Origin: Undibacterium umbellatum
Lineage (GTDB): Bacteria; Pseudomonadota; Gammaproteobacteria; Burkholderiales; Burkholderiaceae_D
Direction of reading: 5' to 3'
Assembly: GCF_014284125.1 (NCBI RefSeq)
Contig: NZ_JACOFX010000002.1
Coordinates: forward strand, 434,001-498,000
Length of the DNA: 64,000 nt
Each line of letters starts with the position of its first letter. Position 1 is the stretch's first letter. Below the pieces are notes generated by a model. It ran no database searches and was not told the origin of the DNA. It worked only from the letters and a program-made list of their open reading frames with translations. The position numbers were made by a program, and so were the translations under genes. Below, piece by piece: positions 1 through 8,915 of the stretch.

Positions 1-560
1 TGGTGTTCCAGAACCATTCTTTATTGCCCTGGCTGACCTGTTATGAAAATGTCTTCCTGGCAGTGGAACGCGTGTTTGGCGCGACGGAGAATGGCACGAA
101 ACTGCAAAAGCGTACCATGCAAGCATTGTCACTAGTAGGTTTGACGCATGCAGAAAAAAAACGTCCGAATGAAATTTCTGGAGGCATGAAGCAACGTGTG
201 GGCATCGCCCGCGCACTGGCGATAGAGCCAAAAGTTTTATTGATGGATGAACCATTCGGCGCTCTCGATGCGCTGACGCGTGCGCACTTGCAAGATGAAT
301 TGCTGAAGATTGTCGCAAAGACTCAATCAACCGTGGTCATGGTCACGCATGATGTGGATGAGGCAGTCTTGCTTTCTGACCGAATCGTCATGTTGACCAA
401 TGGTCCTGCGGCAACCATAGGTGAAATTTTGGACGTGGATCTGGAAAGGCCGCGCGACCGGGTGGCACTGGCGCAAAATCCAAAATATGCAGCCTACCGT
501 ACTGAAGTATTGGAATTTTTATATCACCGTCAATCCCATCCTGCGCATGATGCGGCTTGA
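1..560 (+). CDS. ABC transporter ATP-binding protein, NrtD/SsuB/TauB type (5' end outside window)
   Basis: C-terminal part of the ATPase subunit of an importer for nitrate, sulfonate or a similar anion; it would sit on the inner face of the membrane and drive a permease encoded upstream, outside the window. The visible part starts at the Q-loop ([10 protein letters not shown]), then shows the ABC signature ([15 protein letters not shown]), Walker B ([15 protein letters not shown]) and the H-loop ([11 protein letters not shown]). The first in-frame codon is GTG at 3, but it lies inside the Q-loop, so it is not a start; the Walker A part is missing only because of the window edge. The tail with [16 protein letters not shown] and RPRDR resembles nitrate-type NrtC/NrtD proteins, so nitrate is the best guess, though sulfonate or taurine cannot be excluded. 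A strong hairpin terminator follows the stop. Confidence 0.9.
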   Translation, partial: VFQNHSLLPWLTCYENVFLAVERVFGATENGTKLQKRTMQALSLVGLTHAEKKRPNEISGGMKQRVGIARALAIEPKVLLMDEPFGALDALTRAHLQDELLKIVAKTQSTVVMVTHDVDEAVLLSDRIVMLTNGPAATIGEILDVDLERPRDRVALAQNPKYAAYRTEVLEFLYHRQSHPAHDAA

Positions 561-573
561 GTCTTAGGCAAGA

Positions 574-609
574 ACAAAAGCTTACTCTTTCTCAAGAGTA
601 AGCTTTTGT
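574..609 (+). terminator. Intrinsic terminator after the ABC ATPase gene
   Basis: Perfect 16-bp inverted repeat (574-589 and 594-609) with a 4-nt loop, directly after the ABC ATPase stop at 560 and ending in a T-rich tract. The A-rich left arm could also serve the opposite strand. Confidence 0.85.
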
Positions 610-972
610 TTTCTCATTTACACGGCATTGGTAAGCAATGTTTCTGCAGGTAAATGCGCACAGGTTTGTCATACCCAAAATTTCAGCAATATGAAATATA
701 AATATCTAATCAATTTGCCTAAAGAAAATTAGTTTTCATTTTTTATGCGGCTAATTGTGACAATATGTGCAGAATTAAACTAAATCTATGAGAGAATGCA
801 TAATCCTTTTGGAAACATTTTTTTACAGGTTCACGGTAATCTGTTGATGTAAAATTGGCAAGAAATACCTGATAGTGAATTCATTGCTTCTGCTTAATAT
901 AGTTGCATAATTGTTCATGTATTCGACCGTTTTTTGGCAACAGCTTCTGGTTTCTTTTTTTGATTACATGAC
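610..972. other. AT-rich intergenic region
   Basis: About 360 bases between the terminator and the EAL-domain gene. It is visibly more AT-rich than the flanking genes. I see no convincing open frame, RNA gene or repeat in it; it presumably carries the promoter of the downstream gene. No good Shine-Dalgarno sequence precedes the ATG at 973. Confidence 0.5.
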
Positions 973-3273
973 ATGTTTCGCTGGCTTTTTTTTAATGAAA
1001 GTGCATTAACGCCTGCTGAGCACGCTGCATGGAAATTAAGTGCACTACGTATCATTTTGATGTCTGGCTTTGTGCTGGAGGCGGCAGTAGCGATTCACAG
1101 TTCTCTGGACGCAATCGCAGTTGGTGCTTATCAGGTGCTGTGGGTGGTCGGCTTTTTCTATGTTGTGCTGGCATTGGGTTTGTACTATTCATCCCGTCAT
1201 TTACGTGCTGGCGCCGCCATACTCATCGGTACGGTGTACGCGTCTGCATTTGCCATCGTTTGCCTGATCAATCACTACGAGATTGCCAAGTTTGGCTATA
1301 TCTTTATCTATACCACGCCAATTATTGCCCGCTTGTTCTTTGGCACCCGGTTGGCCCTGGGGCTGATGGCTTTCAATGTCCTGCCTTTTCTCTTGCTTTT
1401 GCTGAACCGGCCGTTGCTGAACATACCCGGATTTGATATCACTCTGCCAGCCAGCAATACTTATATACAATCCCTGCTATTCCTGTTCTTCAATGCCTGT
1501 GTGCCCCTGGCTGTTTTTCGGGTCTTGCATGAGCTGGACGTTTCAGCACTACGTTACCGCCAGGCCAGTGCAGCACTGGAAGTCAGCCATGCGCAGTACG
1601 AAGAGGTTTTCCAGAACGCGGGAACAGCCTTGTTGTTGACCGACGCCAGCGGGCAGATTTTGCAGGCGAATCAGTTAGCCAATAGCTTGCTGGGGCGCGA
1701 GGCGGATGACGACGACGACCGTGCCTTGTTTGGCTGGTTGTCGCTGGATAATAGTGTGCGCATGAAAAGTCCGAACGCTGAGGAATCGGAAAACATGCGC
1801 ATGTCGGCTTATCGAACGCGTGATGGCAAACTGGTTGCACTGGAAAATATTTCACAGACCTCTACTGATCACTACATTGTCGCCTTGCGCGATGTTTCTG
1901 GCCTGCATTCCATACATCATGCCTTGCAACTGAGCTTGCAGCGTGAAGATTATCTGAGCCGCCATGATGCACTGACCAATTTACCCAACCGCGACATGTT
2001 GCGCAGTCATTTGCAAGCGGTACTTGCCAATAGTGACGAGACTAAAGTCACTGCTTTGGTGTCTTTCCGACTCAATAGCATACGTCATGCGAATCAACAA
2101 TTTGGTGCGCATACCGGCGATATTTTGTTGCGCCGTTTTGCCGAAGAATTGTCGCACGCTTTGCCCAAGAATTGTTTCTGTGCCCGCTTGCGCAGCATCG
2201 TCTTTTCTTTTGTTGTCGAGAATTCCCGCACGCCAGGTGAAATTATCAAGCTGGTGGAAAAAGTCAGGAACAATTTACCCAAGGAATTGGAAATCAATGG
2301 TGAAAATCTGTTGATACAGTTCTCTGCCGGCATTGCGCTGGTCAGGCCAGAAGATCAGGAAGCAGATGATCTGATACGCCGTAGCGAAGTGGCGCTGGAT
2401 ACAGCACGCCGCTCCAGCGATCAAAGCGTGACCTTATTTGATGAAGAAGATGCCTTGCAAATACGCCGCAGCGTAGAAATTGAAGTTGGCATCGTCAATG
2501 GTCTCAAGCAAAATGAGTTCCGTCTGGTGTATCAGCCCAAGGTTGACAGGGAGGGCAAGATTGCTGGCCTGGAAGCCTTGTTGCGCTGGGAGTCACCGAG
2601 CCTGGGCAGTGTTGCGCCGGCAGAATTTATTCCGATTGCAGAACGTGCTGGTTTGATACGCCTGATCAGTAACTACGTCATGACGCAGGTGTGCTTTCAG
2701 GTCCGTGACTGGTTGAACCGTTTTGCCGATTGTCCTGTCATTGCCTTGAATTTGTCAGCTACAGATATCGCCCGTAATGACTTGTTGCAACTCATAGAAA
2801 ATTGCTGCAATCGTTATGATGTTGCGGCATCGTATATAGAATTTGAAATTACAGAGACTGGCTTGATCGCCAATGAGGCCCTGACCATACATCATCTGGA
2901 TGAACTCAAGGCGCGTGGCTTCAATATTGCGATTGACGATTTTGGTACTGGATATTCATCCCTGTCCAAGCTCAGCCACTTTCCGGCGCAGAGCGTCAAA
3001 ATCGATCGCTCTTTTGTGGCACAGATAGGTTACAACAAAAAGAGCGAAATGATCATCAAGGCCATTATCTCACTGGCTAACATCTTGTCTTGTCACACTG
3101 TTGCCGAAGGTGTTGAAAACGAGGCGCAAGAAAGCTTCCTCAAAGAGATAGGCTGCGATTATTTTCAGGGATATTATTATTACAGGCCGCTGGAAGTTTC
3201 AGCACTGGAATTATTACTCACTGAAATGCCTGCCAAAGAAGCTCAAGCTTCCTACCAGTTCAAGCTTGCCTGA
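973..3273 (+). CDS. Membrane-anchored PAS-GGDEF-EAL protein, probable c-di-GMP phosphodiesterase
   Basis: A 766-residue c-di-GMP protein. Residues about 25-185 hold five or six hydrophobic segments (inner-membrane sensor part), about 205-310 a PAS-like domain, about 325-490 a GGDEF domain and about 505-755 an EAL domain. The cyclase signature is degenerate: where GGDEF should follow ARL, residues 407-411 read RSIVF, so cyclase activity is not expected. The EAL domain looks intact (EALLRW at 534-539, then EITETG, DDFGTGYSS and VAEGVE), which predicts c-di-GMP hydrolysis. The GGDEF remnant may act as a GTP-sensing or structural module, as known for some such hybrids; that is inference. It is monocistronic as far as can be seen. 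Confidence 0.9.
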   Translation: MFRWLFFNESALTPAEHAAWKLSALRIILMSGFVLEAAVAIHSSLDAIAVGAYQVLWVVGFFYVVLALGLYYSSRHLRAGAAILIGTVYASAFAIVCLINHYEIAKFGYIFIYTTPIIARLFFGTRLALGLMAFNVLPFLLLLLNRPLLNIPGFDITLPASNTYIQSLLFLFFNACVPLAVFRVLHELDVSALRYRQASAALEVSHAQYEEVFQNAGTALLLTDASGQILQANQLANSLLGREADDDDDRALFGWLSLDNSVRMKSPNAEESENMRMSAYRTRDGKLVALENISQTSTDHYIVALRDVSGLHSIHHALQLSLQREDYLSRHDALTNLPNRDMLRSHLQAVLANSDETKVTALVSFRLNSIRHANQQFGAHTGDILLRRFAEELSHALPKNCFCARLRSIVFSFVVENSRTPGEIIKLVEKVRNNLPKELEINGENLLIQFSAGIALVRPEDQEADDLIRRSEVALDTARRSSDQSVTLFDEEDALQIRRSVEIEVGIVNGLKQNEFRLVYQPKVDREGKIAGLEALLRWESPSLGSVAPAEFIPIAERAGLIRLISNYVMTQVCFQVRDWLNRFADCPVIALNLSATDIARNDLLQLIENCCNRYDVAASYIEFEITETGLIANEALTIHHLDELKARGFNIAIDDFGTGYSSLSKLSHFPAQSVKIDRSFVAQIGYNKKSEMIIKAIISLANILSCHTVAEGVENEAQESFLKEIGCDYFQGYYYYRPLEVSALELLLTEMPAKEAQASYQFKLA

Positions 3274-3288
3274 GTATTTTCCCCCACA

Positions 3289-3323
3289 TTTCCTGCCCAT
3301 GCATAGATGCTATGTGCAGGAAA
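3289..3323. terminator. Imperfect hairpin after the EAL gene
   Basis: TTTCCTGC (3289-3296) pairs with GCAGGAAA (3316-3323), with partial pairing inside the long loop. It lies shortly after the stop at 3273 and may terminate that gene; the T-run is weak. Confidence 0.4.
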
Positions 3324-3656
3324 AATTGTGCACTTGCGGGAATTCGCATCACAGTAATTAACAATCCCTGTCAACGTCTTCCACGCGATCGCGTTGGATA
3401 GTGTAGATTGTTTATTTATGTGGCGTTGGGCCTGGCTTGATTCTTCTCACTTAATTTGTTTTCCTGATTTTGTTTTTGCTTATTTCCAACATTTTGCACA
3501 GAGTAACAATTTCGTCTGCACGTTTTGATAATTTCAACTACACTAAAGTTGTAGTGTGCTGGCTGGCAATTAATTTGAGTTGATTTGAATTGGTTTTTAA
3601 TTGTCGTCAGACCGGTTCGGTATTTGCATGTTTTCTGCTTATCCATGGAGGTCGGG
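3324..3656. other. Leader region upstream of prkA
   Basis: About 330 bases without a supported gene. It should carry the prkA promoter. I looked for a sigma-54 type -24/-12 pair and found no good match; no clear sigma-70 promoter was recognised by eye either. The only useful signal is the ribosome-binding site GGAGGT just before the prkA start. Confidence 0.4.
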
Positions 3657-5579
3657 ATGAATATCTTTGACAACTACACCGCACGGTATGAACGGACTCG
3701 CGAAGAAGAGTATTCCATGCAGGAATACCTTGATCTTTGTAAAAGAGACCGTCTCGTCTATGCCAGTGCATCTGAACGCATGCTGGCAGCCATCGGTGAG
3801 CCAGAGCTGGTTGATACCCGGCATGACTCGCGGCTATCACGTATTTTTTCAAATAAGGTCATCAAGATCTATCCCGCTTTCCGTGAGTTTTATGGCATGG
3901 AAGAAGTGATAGAGCAGGTCGTTTCCTACTTCCGCCATGCAGCGCAAGGTCTGGAAGAACGCAAACAAATCCTGTATTTGCTAGGCCCTGTCGGTGGTGG
4001 TAAATCTTCCATCGCCGAAAGGTTAAAATTTTTGATGGAAAAAATCCCTTTTTATTGCATCAAGGGTTCACCAATCAATGAATCGCCTCTGGGTTTGTTC
4101 AACGAAGATGAGGACGGCGTTTTACTGGAAGAAGATTTCGGTATCCCGCGTCGTTATCTTAAAAACATACCCAGCCCCTGGGCCGTCAAGCGCCTGCATG
4201 AATTTAATGGTGACATCAACCAGTTCCGCGTCGTGCGGCGTTATCCCTCAGTCTTAAAACAGGTTGCGGTTTCAAAAACTGAACCAGGTGACGAGAATAA
4301 TCAGGATATTTCCTCACTGGTGGGTAAGGTTGATATCCGCAAGCTCGAAGAATATGCGCAGGATGATCCTGACGCCTACAGCTACTCAGGTGGCTTGTGC
4401 CTGGCAAATCAGGGGCTGATGGAATTCGTCGAAATGTTCAAGGCCCCCATCAAGGTCTTGCACCCCTTATTGACAGCCACACAGGAAGGTAATTTCAAGG
4501 GTACTGAAGGTTTTGGTGCGATACCTTTTGAAGGCATCATCCTGGCTCACTCTAATGAGTCTGAATGGAAAACCTTTAAAAACAATAAAAACAACGAAGC
4601 CTTCCTTGACCGTATTTATATCGTCAAAGTACCGTATTGCCTGCGCGTCAACGATGAAATAAAAATCTACGAAAAACTGGTGCGTACTTCTTCACTGGCA
4701 GCTGCACCATGTGCCCCTGGCACCTTGAAAATGATGGCGCAATTTGCTGTGCTGTCGCGCCTGAAAGAACCAGAAAATTCCAGCATCTTCAGCAAGATGC
4801 AGGTGTATGACGGCGAAAACCTCAAGGATACCGATCCCAAGGCAAAATCTCGCCAGGAATATGCTGACTATGCTGGTGTCGACGAGGGCATGAATGGCCT
4901 GTCTACCCGCTTTGCCTTCAAGATTTTGTCCAAGGTATTTAACTTCGATAATACTGAAGTGGCTGCCAATCCCGTGCATTTGTTGTACGTGCTGGAGCAG
5001 CAGATAGAGCGTGAGCAATTTGCTCCAGAAATTGAGCAAAAATATGTTTCCTTCATTAAGGAATACATGGCGCAACGCTATGCCGAATTCATAGGCAAGG
5101 AAATTCAGACGGCCTATCTGGAGAGTTATTCAGAATATGGTCAGAATATCTTCGATCGCTATGTGACTTTTGCCGATTTTTGGATACAGGATCAGGAATT
5201 CCGTGACCCGGACACAGGTGAAAGTTTTGATCGCGATGCCCTGAATAATGAGCTGGAGAAAATAGAAAAACCAGCAGGTATTTCCAACCCTAAAGACTTC
5301 CGTAACGAGATCGTCAATTTCGTACTGAGGGCAAGGGCGCAGAATGCAGGCAAGAATCCAGCCTGGACAAGTTATGAAAAACTGCGTACGGTCATCGAGA
5401 AAAAAATGTTCTCGAATACGGAAGAGTTATTGCCTGTCATTTCCTTCAATGCCAAGGCCAGTGCAGACGACTCTAACAAGCATCAGGAATTTGTTGAACG
5501 CATGGTTGCCAAAGGATACACGGCCAAACAGGTACGCCTGCTATGTGAATGGTATCTGCGTGTCAGGAAATCTTCATAA
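3657..5579 (+). CDS. prkA: PrkA-family serine protein kinase / AAA+ protein
   Basis: A 640-residue PrkA (YeaG in E. coli), the usual family length. The N-terminal AAA+ part carries a Walker A motif, GPVGGGKSS, at residues 110-118; the C-terminal half is the PrkA kinase-like region. PrkA proteins are cytoplasmic and linked to starvation and stress responses in enterobacteria and to sporulation in Bacillus, where an AAA+ protease role has also been proposed. The start at 3657 is chosen because GGAGGT lies just upstream and the protein then begins MNIFDNY as in homologues; an in-frame start 24 codons earlier lacks support. It is first in a compact cluster with yeaH and spoVR, the usual partners of this family. 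Confidence 0.95.
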   Translation: MNIFDNYTARYERTREEEYSMQEYLDLCKRDRLVYASASERMLAAIGEPELVDTRHDSRLSRIFSNKVIKIYPAFREFYGMEEVIEQVVSYFRHAAQGLEERKQILYLLGPVGGGKSSIAERLKFLMEKIPFYCIKGSPINESPLGLFNEDEDGVLLEEDFGIPRRYLKNIPSPWAVKRLHEFNGDINQFRVVRRYPSVLKQVAVSKTEPGDENNQDISSLVGKVDIRKLEEYAQDDPDAYSYSGGLCLANQGLMEFVEMFKAPIKVLHPLLTATQEGNFKGTEGFGAIPFEGIILAHSNESEWKTFKNNKNNEAFLDRIYIVKVPYCLRVNDEIKIYEKLVRTSSLAAAPCAPGTLKMMAQFAVLSRLKEPENSSIFSKMQVYDGENLKDTDPKAKSRQEYADYAGVDEGMNGLSTRFAFKILSKVFNFDNTEVAANPVHLLYVLEQQIEREQFAPEIEQKYVSFIKEYMAQRYAEFIGKEIQTAYLESYSEYGQNIFDRYVTFADFWIQDQEFRDPDTGESFDRDALNNELEKIEKPAGISNPKDFRNEIVNFVLRARAQNAGKNPAWTSYEKLRTVIEKKMFSNTEELLPVISFNAKASADDSNKHQEFVERMVAKGYTAKQVRLLCEWYLRVRKSS

Positions 5580-5635
5580 CTGATGCGTGGGTAGCAGAGT
5601 GGTGCAGGTATTTTCAGGGCAAACGGGAGAGCATT

Positions 5636-6907
5636 TTGGTTCATCTGATTGACCGGCGTGTCCAGGGTAAAAATAAATCTGCCCCGAATCGCGAACGCTT
5701 TTTGCGTCGCTATAAGGGGCAGATCAAAGAAGCTGTTGCCAGAGCGGTAAAGGGGCGTTCGATTACCGATATAGAAAGCGGCGAGCGCATATCCATACCT
5801 GTCAAGGATGTCAGCGAACCGACTTTTGGTCATGCCCATGGCGGAGTCTGGGAAGGTGTGCAGCCAGGTAATGAACAATACCAGCGCGGTGATCAGGTTG
5901 CGCGACCCAAGGGCGGTGGTGGTGGCTCGGGTAAAGGGCAGGGCGGCAATAGCGAAGACCCCAGTGAAGACGATTTCGTATTCCAGTTGTCGCGTGAAGA
6001 ATTCATGAATTACTTCTTCGAAGACCTGGAATTGCCGAATATGGTCAAGACGCAATTGACCTCGACGACAGATTTCAAGAGCCAGCGTGCCGGGTACAAA
6101 ACCTCGGGTACTGCATCGAGCCTGCATGTACTGCGTTCTCTGCGGGGGGCCATGGGCAGGCGGATAGCGGTCGGCGGTAAGTCTGCGCGTAGATTGAAAG
6201 ATGCAGAATCAGAAATGACAGTCTTGCTGGAAGTCGGCGTGGATCCCAAAGACCCGCACTTCGTCGCACTGAAGCAGGAAATACATCATCTGCGTACCCG
6301 TTTGCTGGCGATTCCTTTTCTTGACCCTTTTGATCTGCGTTATAGCAATCGTGTCAAAGTCCCCAAGCCTGCCAGTCAGTGCGTGATGTTCTGTCTGCTC
6401 GATGTGTCCGGTTCTATGGATGAACAAAAGAAAGATACTGCGAAACGTTTCTTTATCTTGTTATACCTGTTTTTGACGCGGGCCTATGAAAAGATAGAAG
6501 TCGTCTTCATCCGCCATCATACGACGGCACTGGAAGTTGATGAAGAGGCTTTTTTCCATTCGCGTGAATCGGGCGGCACCATCGTTTCCTCTGCCCTGAA
6601 TCTGCTTGCACAGATTGTTCGTGAGCGCTACGCAGCATCCGATTGGAATGTGTATGTGGCGCAGGCATCGGATGGCGATAACTGGGACAATGATTCTACC
6701 ACTTGCAAGCAATTGCTCATCAACAGCATCATGCCGCTGGTGCAATATTATGCCTATGTAGAAATAACTGATGGTCAGCCGCAAAACCTGTGGCTGGAAT
6801 ATGAAAAAGTCGCCGAGCACCAAGCCCACTTTGCGATGCAAAAAATAGAAACACCGGCAGATATTTATCCGGTTTTTCGGGAACTGTTCAAGAAGCAGCC
6901 AAAATGA
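5636..6907 (+). CDS. yeaH: YeaH/YhbH family protein (DUF444, VWA-like)
   Basis: Partner protein of PrkA, about 423 residues when started at the TTG at 5636, close to the length of E. coli YeaH. The TTG is preceded by GGGAGAG at good spacing and gives the family N-terminus (VHLIDRR); the upstream ATG at 5549 would overlap prkA and add 29 residues unlike the family. A von Willebrand-like metal-site motif, DVSGSM, starts at residue 256. The region around residues 90-110 is Gly-rich and probably flexible. DUF444 proteins have no settled biochemical function; the constant link to prkA and spoVR suggests one stress pathway. The stop overlaps the upstream possible start of spoVR. Confidence 0.93.
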   Translation: MVHLIDRRVQGKNKSAPNRERFLRRYKGQIKEAVARAVKGRSITDIESGERISIPVKDVSEPTFGHAHGGVWEGVQPGNEQYQRGDQVARPKGGGGGSGKGQGGNSEDPSEDDFVFQLSREEFMNYFFEDLELPNMVKTQLTSTTDFKSQRAGYKTSGTASSLHVLRSLRGAMGRRIAVGGKSARRLKDAESEMTVLLEVGVDPKDPHFVALKQEIHHLRTRLLAIPFLDPFDLRYSNRVKVPKPASQCVMFCLLDVSGSMDEQKKDTAKRFFILLYLFLTRAYEKIEVVFIRHHTTALEVDEEAFFHSRESGGTIVSSALNLLAQIVRERYAASDWNVYVAQASDGDNWDNDSTTCKQLLINSIMPLVQYYAYVEITDGQPQNLWLEYEKVAEHQAHFAMQKIETPADIYPVFRELFKKQPK

Positions 6908-6915
6908 GGTCCTCC

Positions 6916-8457
6916 ATGGAAAACGACCATGTCAGCACCAGAAAAAAACATGCACGCGCCTTGCCCGAACAATCAGAATGGACTTTTGAACTCATCGAGC
7001 AAGCGCATGAAGAAATACGACGGGTGGCCGAACAATTCGGTCTCGACACTTATCCAAATCAGTTGGAGATCATTACTGCTGAACAAATGATGGATGCCTA
7101 TGCTTCAGTCGGCATGCCAGTGTCTTATAACCACTGGTCTTTCGGCAAGCATTTCCTGTCCACAGAAAAAAGTTACAAGCGTGGGCAAATGGGGCTGGCC
7201 TATGAGATAGTCATTAATTCCAACCCCTGTATTTCTTATCTCATGGAAGAAAACAGCCTGACCATGCAGGCGCTGGTGATCGCGCATGCAGCCTACGGAC
7301 ATAATTCCTTTTTCAAGGGCAATTACCTGTTCCGTACCTGGACTGATGCCGACGCCATCATTGATTACATGTTGTTTGCCAAAAATTATGTTGCCGATTG
7401 CGAACAGCGTTATGGCATGGAGGCAGTAGAGTTGATCATCGATTCTTGCCATGCCCTGCAAAATTATGGCGTGGACAGATATAAACGTCCCGCCCGCATT
7501 TCCCTGGCAGAAGAAAGGGAGCGGCAGGAAGACAGGGAAAAATATATACAGTCGCAAGTCAATGACTTGTGGCGCACCATACCGCGCCGTAATGAAGCGC
7601 CTGAGAGTCTGGCCAAGCAACGCTTTCCTTCCGAACCACAAGAAAACCTCCTGTACTTCATAGAAAAATATTCACCGTTGCTGGAACCTTGGCAACGTGA
7701 GATCGTCCGCATCATACGCAAGGTATCTCAGTATTTTTATCCGCAACGCCAGACCCAGGTCATGAATGAAGGCTGGGCCACTTTCTGGCATTACACCATA
7801 CTGCAACAGCTATATGAAGAAGGTGTGGTTGGCGATGGTTTTATGATGGAATTTTTGCAAAGCCATACCAATGTGGTGTATCAGCCACCTGTGGGTAGCC
7901 GTTATTTCAATGGTATCAATCCCTATGCCCTGGGCTTTGCCATGATGCGGGATATCCGCCGCATTTGTGAAGACCCGACGCCAGAAGACCGCGAATGGTT
8001 CCCTGACTTTGCTGGTGCTGACTGGCAAAAAACCTTGCAATTTGCCATGCGCAATTTCAAGGATGAGAGCTTTATTGCGCAGTATTTATCACCGAAACTG
8101 ATGCGTGACTTTCATTTCTTTTCCATACTGGATGATGACAGCAAAGACAAGTTGCTAATTTCGGCCATCCATGATGAGCATGGCTATCGTTACTTGCGTG
8201 AACAATTGGCAGGGCAATACAATCTCGGCAACCGGGAACCGAATATACAGGTGTGGTCGGTAGATATGCAGGGGGACAGGGCGTTGACTTTGCGCCATAC
8301 CCAGTATTTGCGCCGCCCCCTGAATCCACAAACAGGTGAAATGCTCAAGCATGTAGCCAGATTATGGGGCTTTGATGTTTATCTGGAAACGGTCGATCCT
8401 GAGTCCAAGGTGCTGGCCAGGCAAGAATGTAAATGGGAAAAACGCAACAGACCCTGA
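6916..8457 (+). CDS. SpoVR family protein (YcgB-like)
   Basis: A 513-residue SpoVR/YcgB homologue, typical length. Conserved blocks visible include YNHWSFGKHF, AHAAYGHNSFFKGNYLF and MNEGWATFWHYT. SpoVR is needed for the spore cortex in Bacillus, but its homologues are widespread in non-sporulating proteobacteria and have no known enzymatic role. I prefer the ATG at 6916, which has GAGGT six bases upstream; an ATG at 6904 overlaps the yeaH stop (ATGA) and would add four residues. Third gene of the prkA-yeaH-spoVR operon. Confidence 0.95.
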   Translation: MENDHVSTRKKHARALPEQSEWTFELIEQAHEEIRRVAEQFGLDTYPNQLEIITAEQMMDAYASVGMPVSYNHWSFGKHFLSTEKSYKRGQMGLAYEIVINSNPCISYLMEENSLTMQALVIAHAAYGHNSFFKGNYLFRTWTDADAIIDYMLFAKNYVADCEQRYGMEAVELIIDSCHALQNYGVDRYKRPARISLAEERERQEDREKYIQSQVNDLWRTIPRRNEAPESLAKQRFPSEPQENLLYFIEKYSPLLEPWQREIVRIIRKVSQYFYPQRQTQVMNEGWATFWHYTILQQLYEEGVVGDGFMMEFLQSHTNVVYQPPVGSRYFNGINPYALGFAMMRDIRRICEDPTPEDREWFPDFAGADWQKTLQFAMRNFKDESFIAQYLSPKLMRDFHFFSILDDDSKDKLLISAIHDEHGYRYLREQLAGQYNLGNREPNIQVWSVDMQGDRALTLRHTQYLRRPLNPQTGEMLKHVARLWGFDVYLETVDPESKVLARQECKWEKRNRP

Positions 8458-8556
8458 GTTTTTCAGGCTAGCAGGGCAATGCCCCCAAATCCCGATAGCG
8501 ACAGCGTGGTCTATCGGTTAGAATGAAAAACACCCATCAGAAGACGGAGATGCACC

Positions 8557-8862
8557 ATGTATCTGGACCACCCAAAAATTTCTGCCACCAATAGCGAGAC
8601 CGAGCCAGACCGCATAGAGCGTCTGAGCCGTGTTTATGGATATGCAATGGGGTTGGCCGATATTGATGGTAATACTGCATGCATCACCAAGTTGGCCAAG
8701 ATTCACGACCACAAAGGCACATTGATGGTGATTTGGTATGAAGCTCCGACCCAGACAGAAAAGGCTTATTTCGTGCGTGCCTGGAATAGCCGCATCGGTG
8801 ACGAGACTGAAATCGTCGAGCATGCGCTGATGCTGAATGAACCCATCTCCAATGCAGAGTAA
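8557..8862 (+). CDS. Small protein of unknown function (101 residues)
   Basis: I do not recognise the family. The frame begins with ATG after a GGAG sequence about 8 bases upstream, and ends shortly before a strong hairpin terminator, which supports a real gene. The product is soluble-looking and acidic, without signal peptide or membrane segment. The central part (GTLMVIWYEAPT) suggests a small alpha/beta fold. A short inverted repeat (8492-8498 with 8511-8517) lies between spoVR and this gene, so it may be transcribed on its own. Confidence 0.7.
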   Translation: MYLDHPKISATNSETEPDRIERLSRVYGYAMGLADIDGNTACITKLAKIHDHKGTLMVIWYEAPTQTEKAYFVRAWNSRIGDETEIVEHALMLNEPISNAE

Positions 8863-8871
8863 ATGAGCTGC

Positions 8872-8900
8872 CGGGAATGATTTTCATCATTCCCGCATTT
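8872..8900. terminator. Terminator between convergent genes
   Basis: A perfect 10-bp stem, CGGGAATGAT (8872-8881) with ATCATTCCCG (8886-8895), 4-nt loop, then CATTTT. It sits between the small + strand gene and the end of the minus-strand P-type ATPase and probably serves the + strand gene. Confidence 0.75.
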
Positions 8901-8915
8901 TGCCCAAAATCGTCT

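Noticed and set aside
3324-3656. Sigma-54 promoter before prkA
   Set aside because: TGGC sequences occur, but none has a GC element at the proper distance.
5483-6127. 214-residue minus-strand frame across the prkA-yeaH junction
   Set aside because: Opposite two conserved genes; no start signal or recognisable product.
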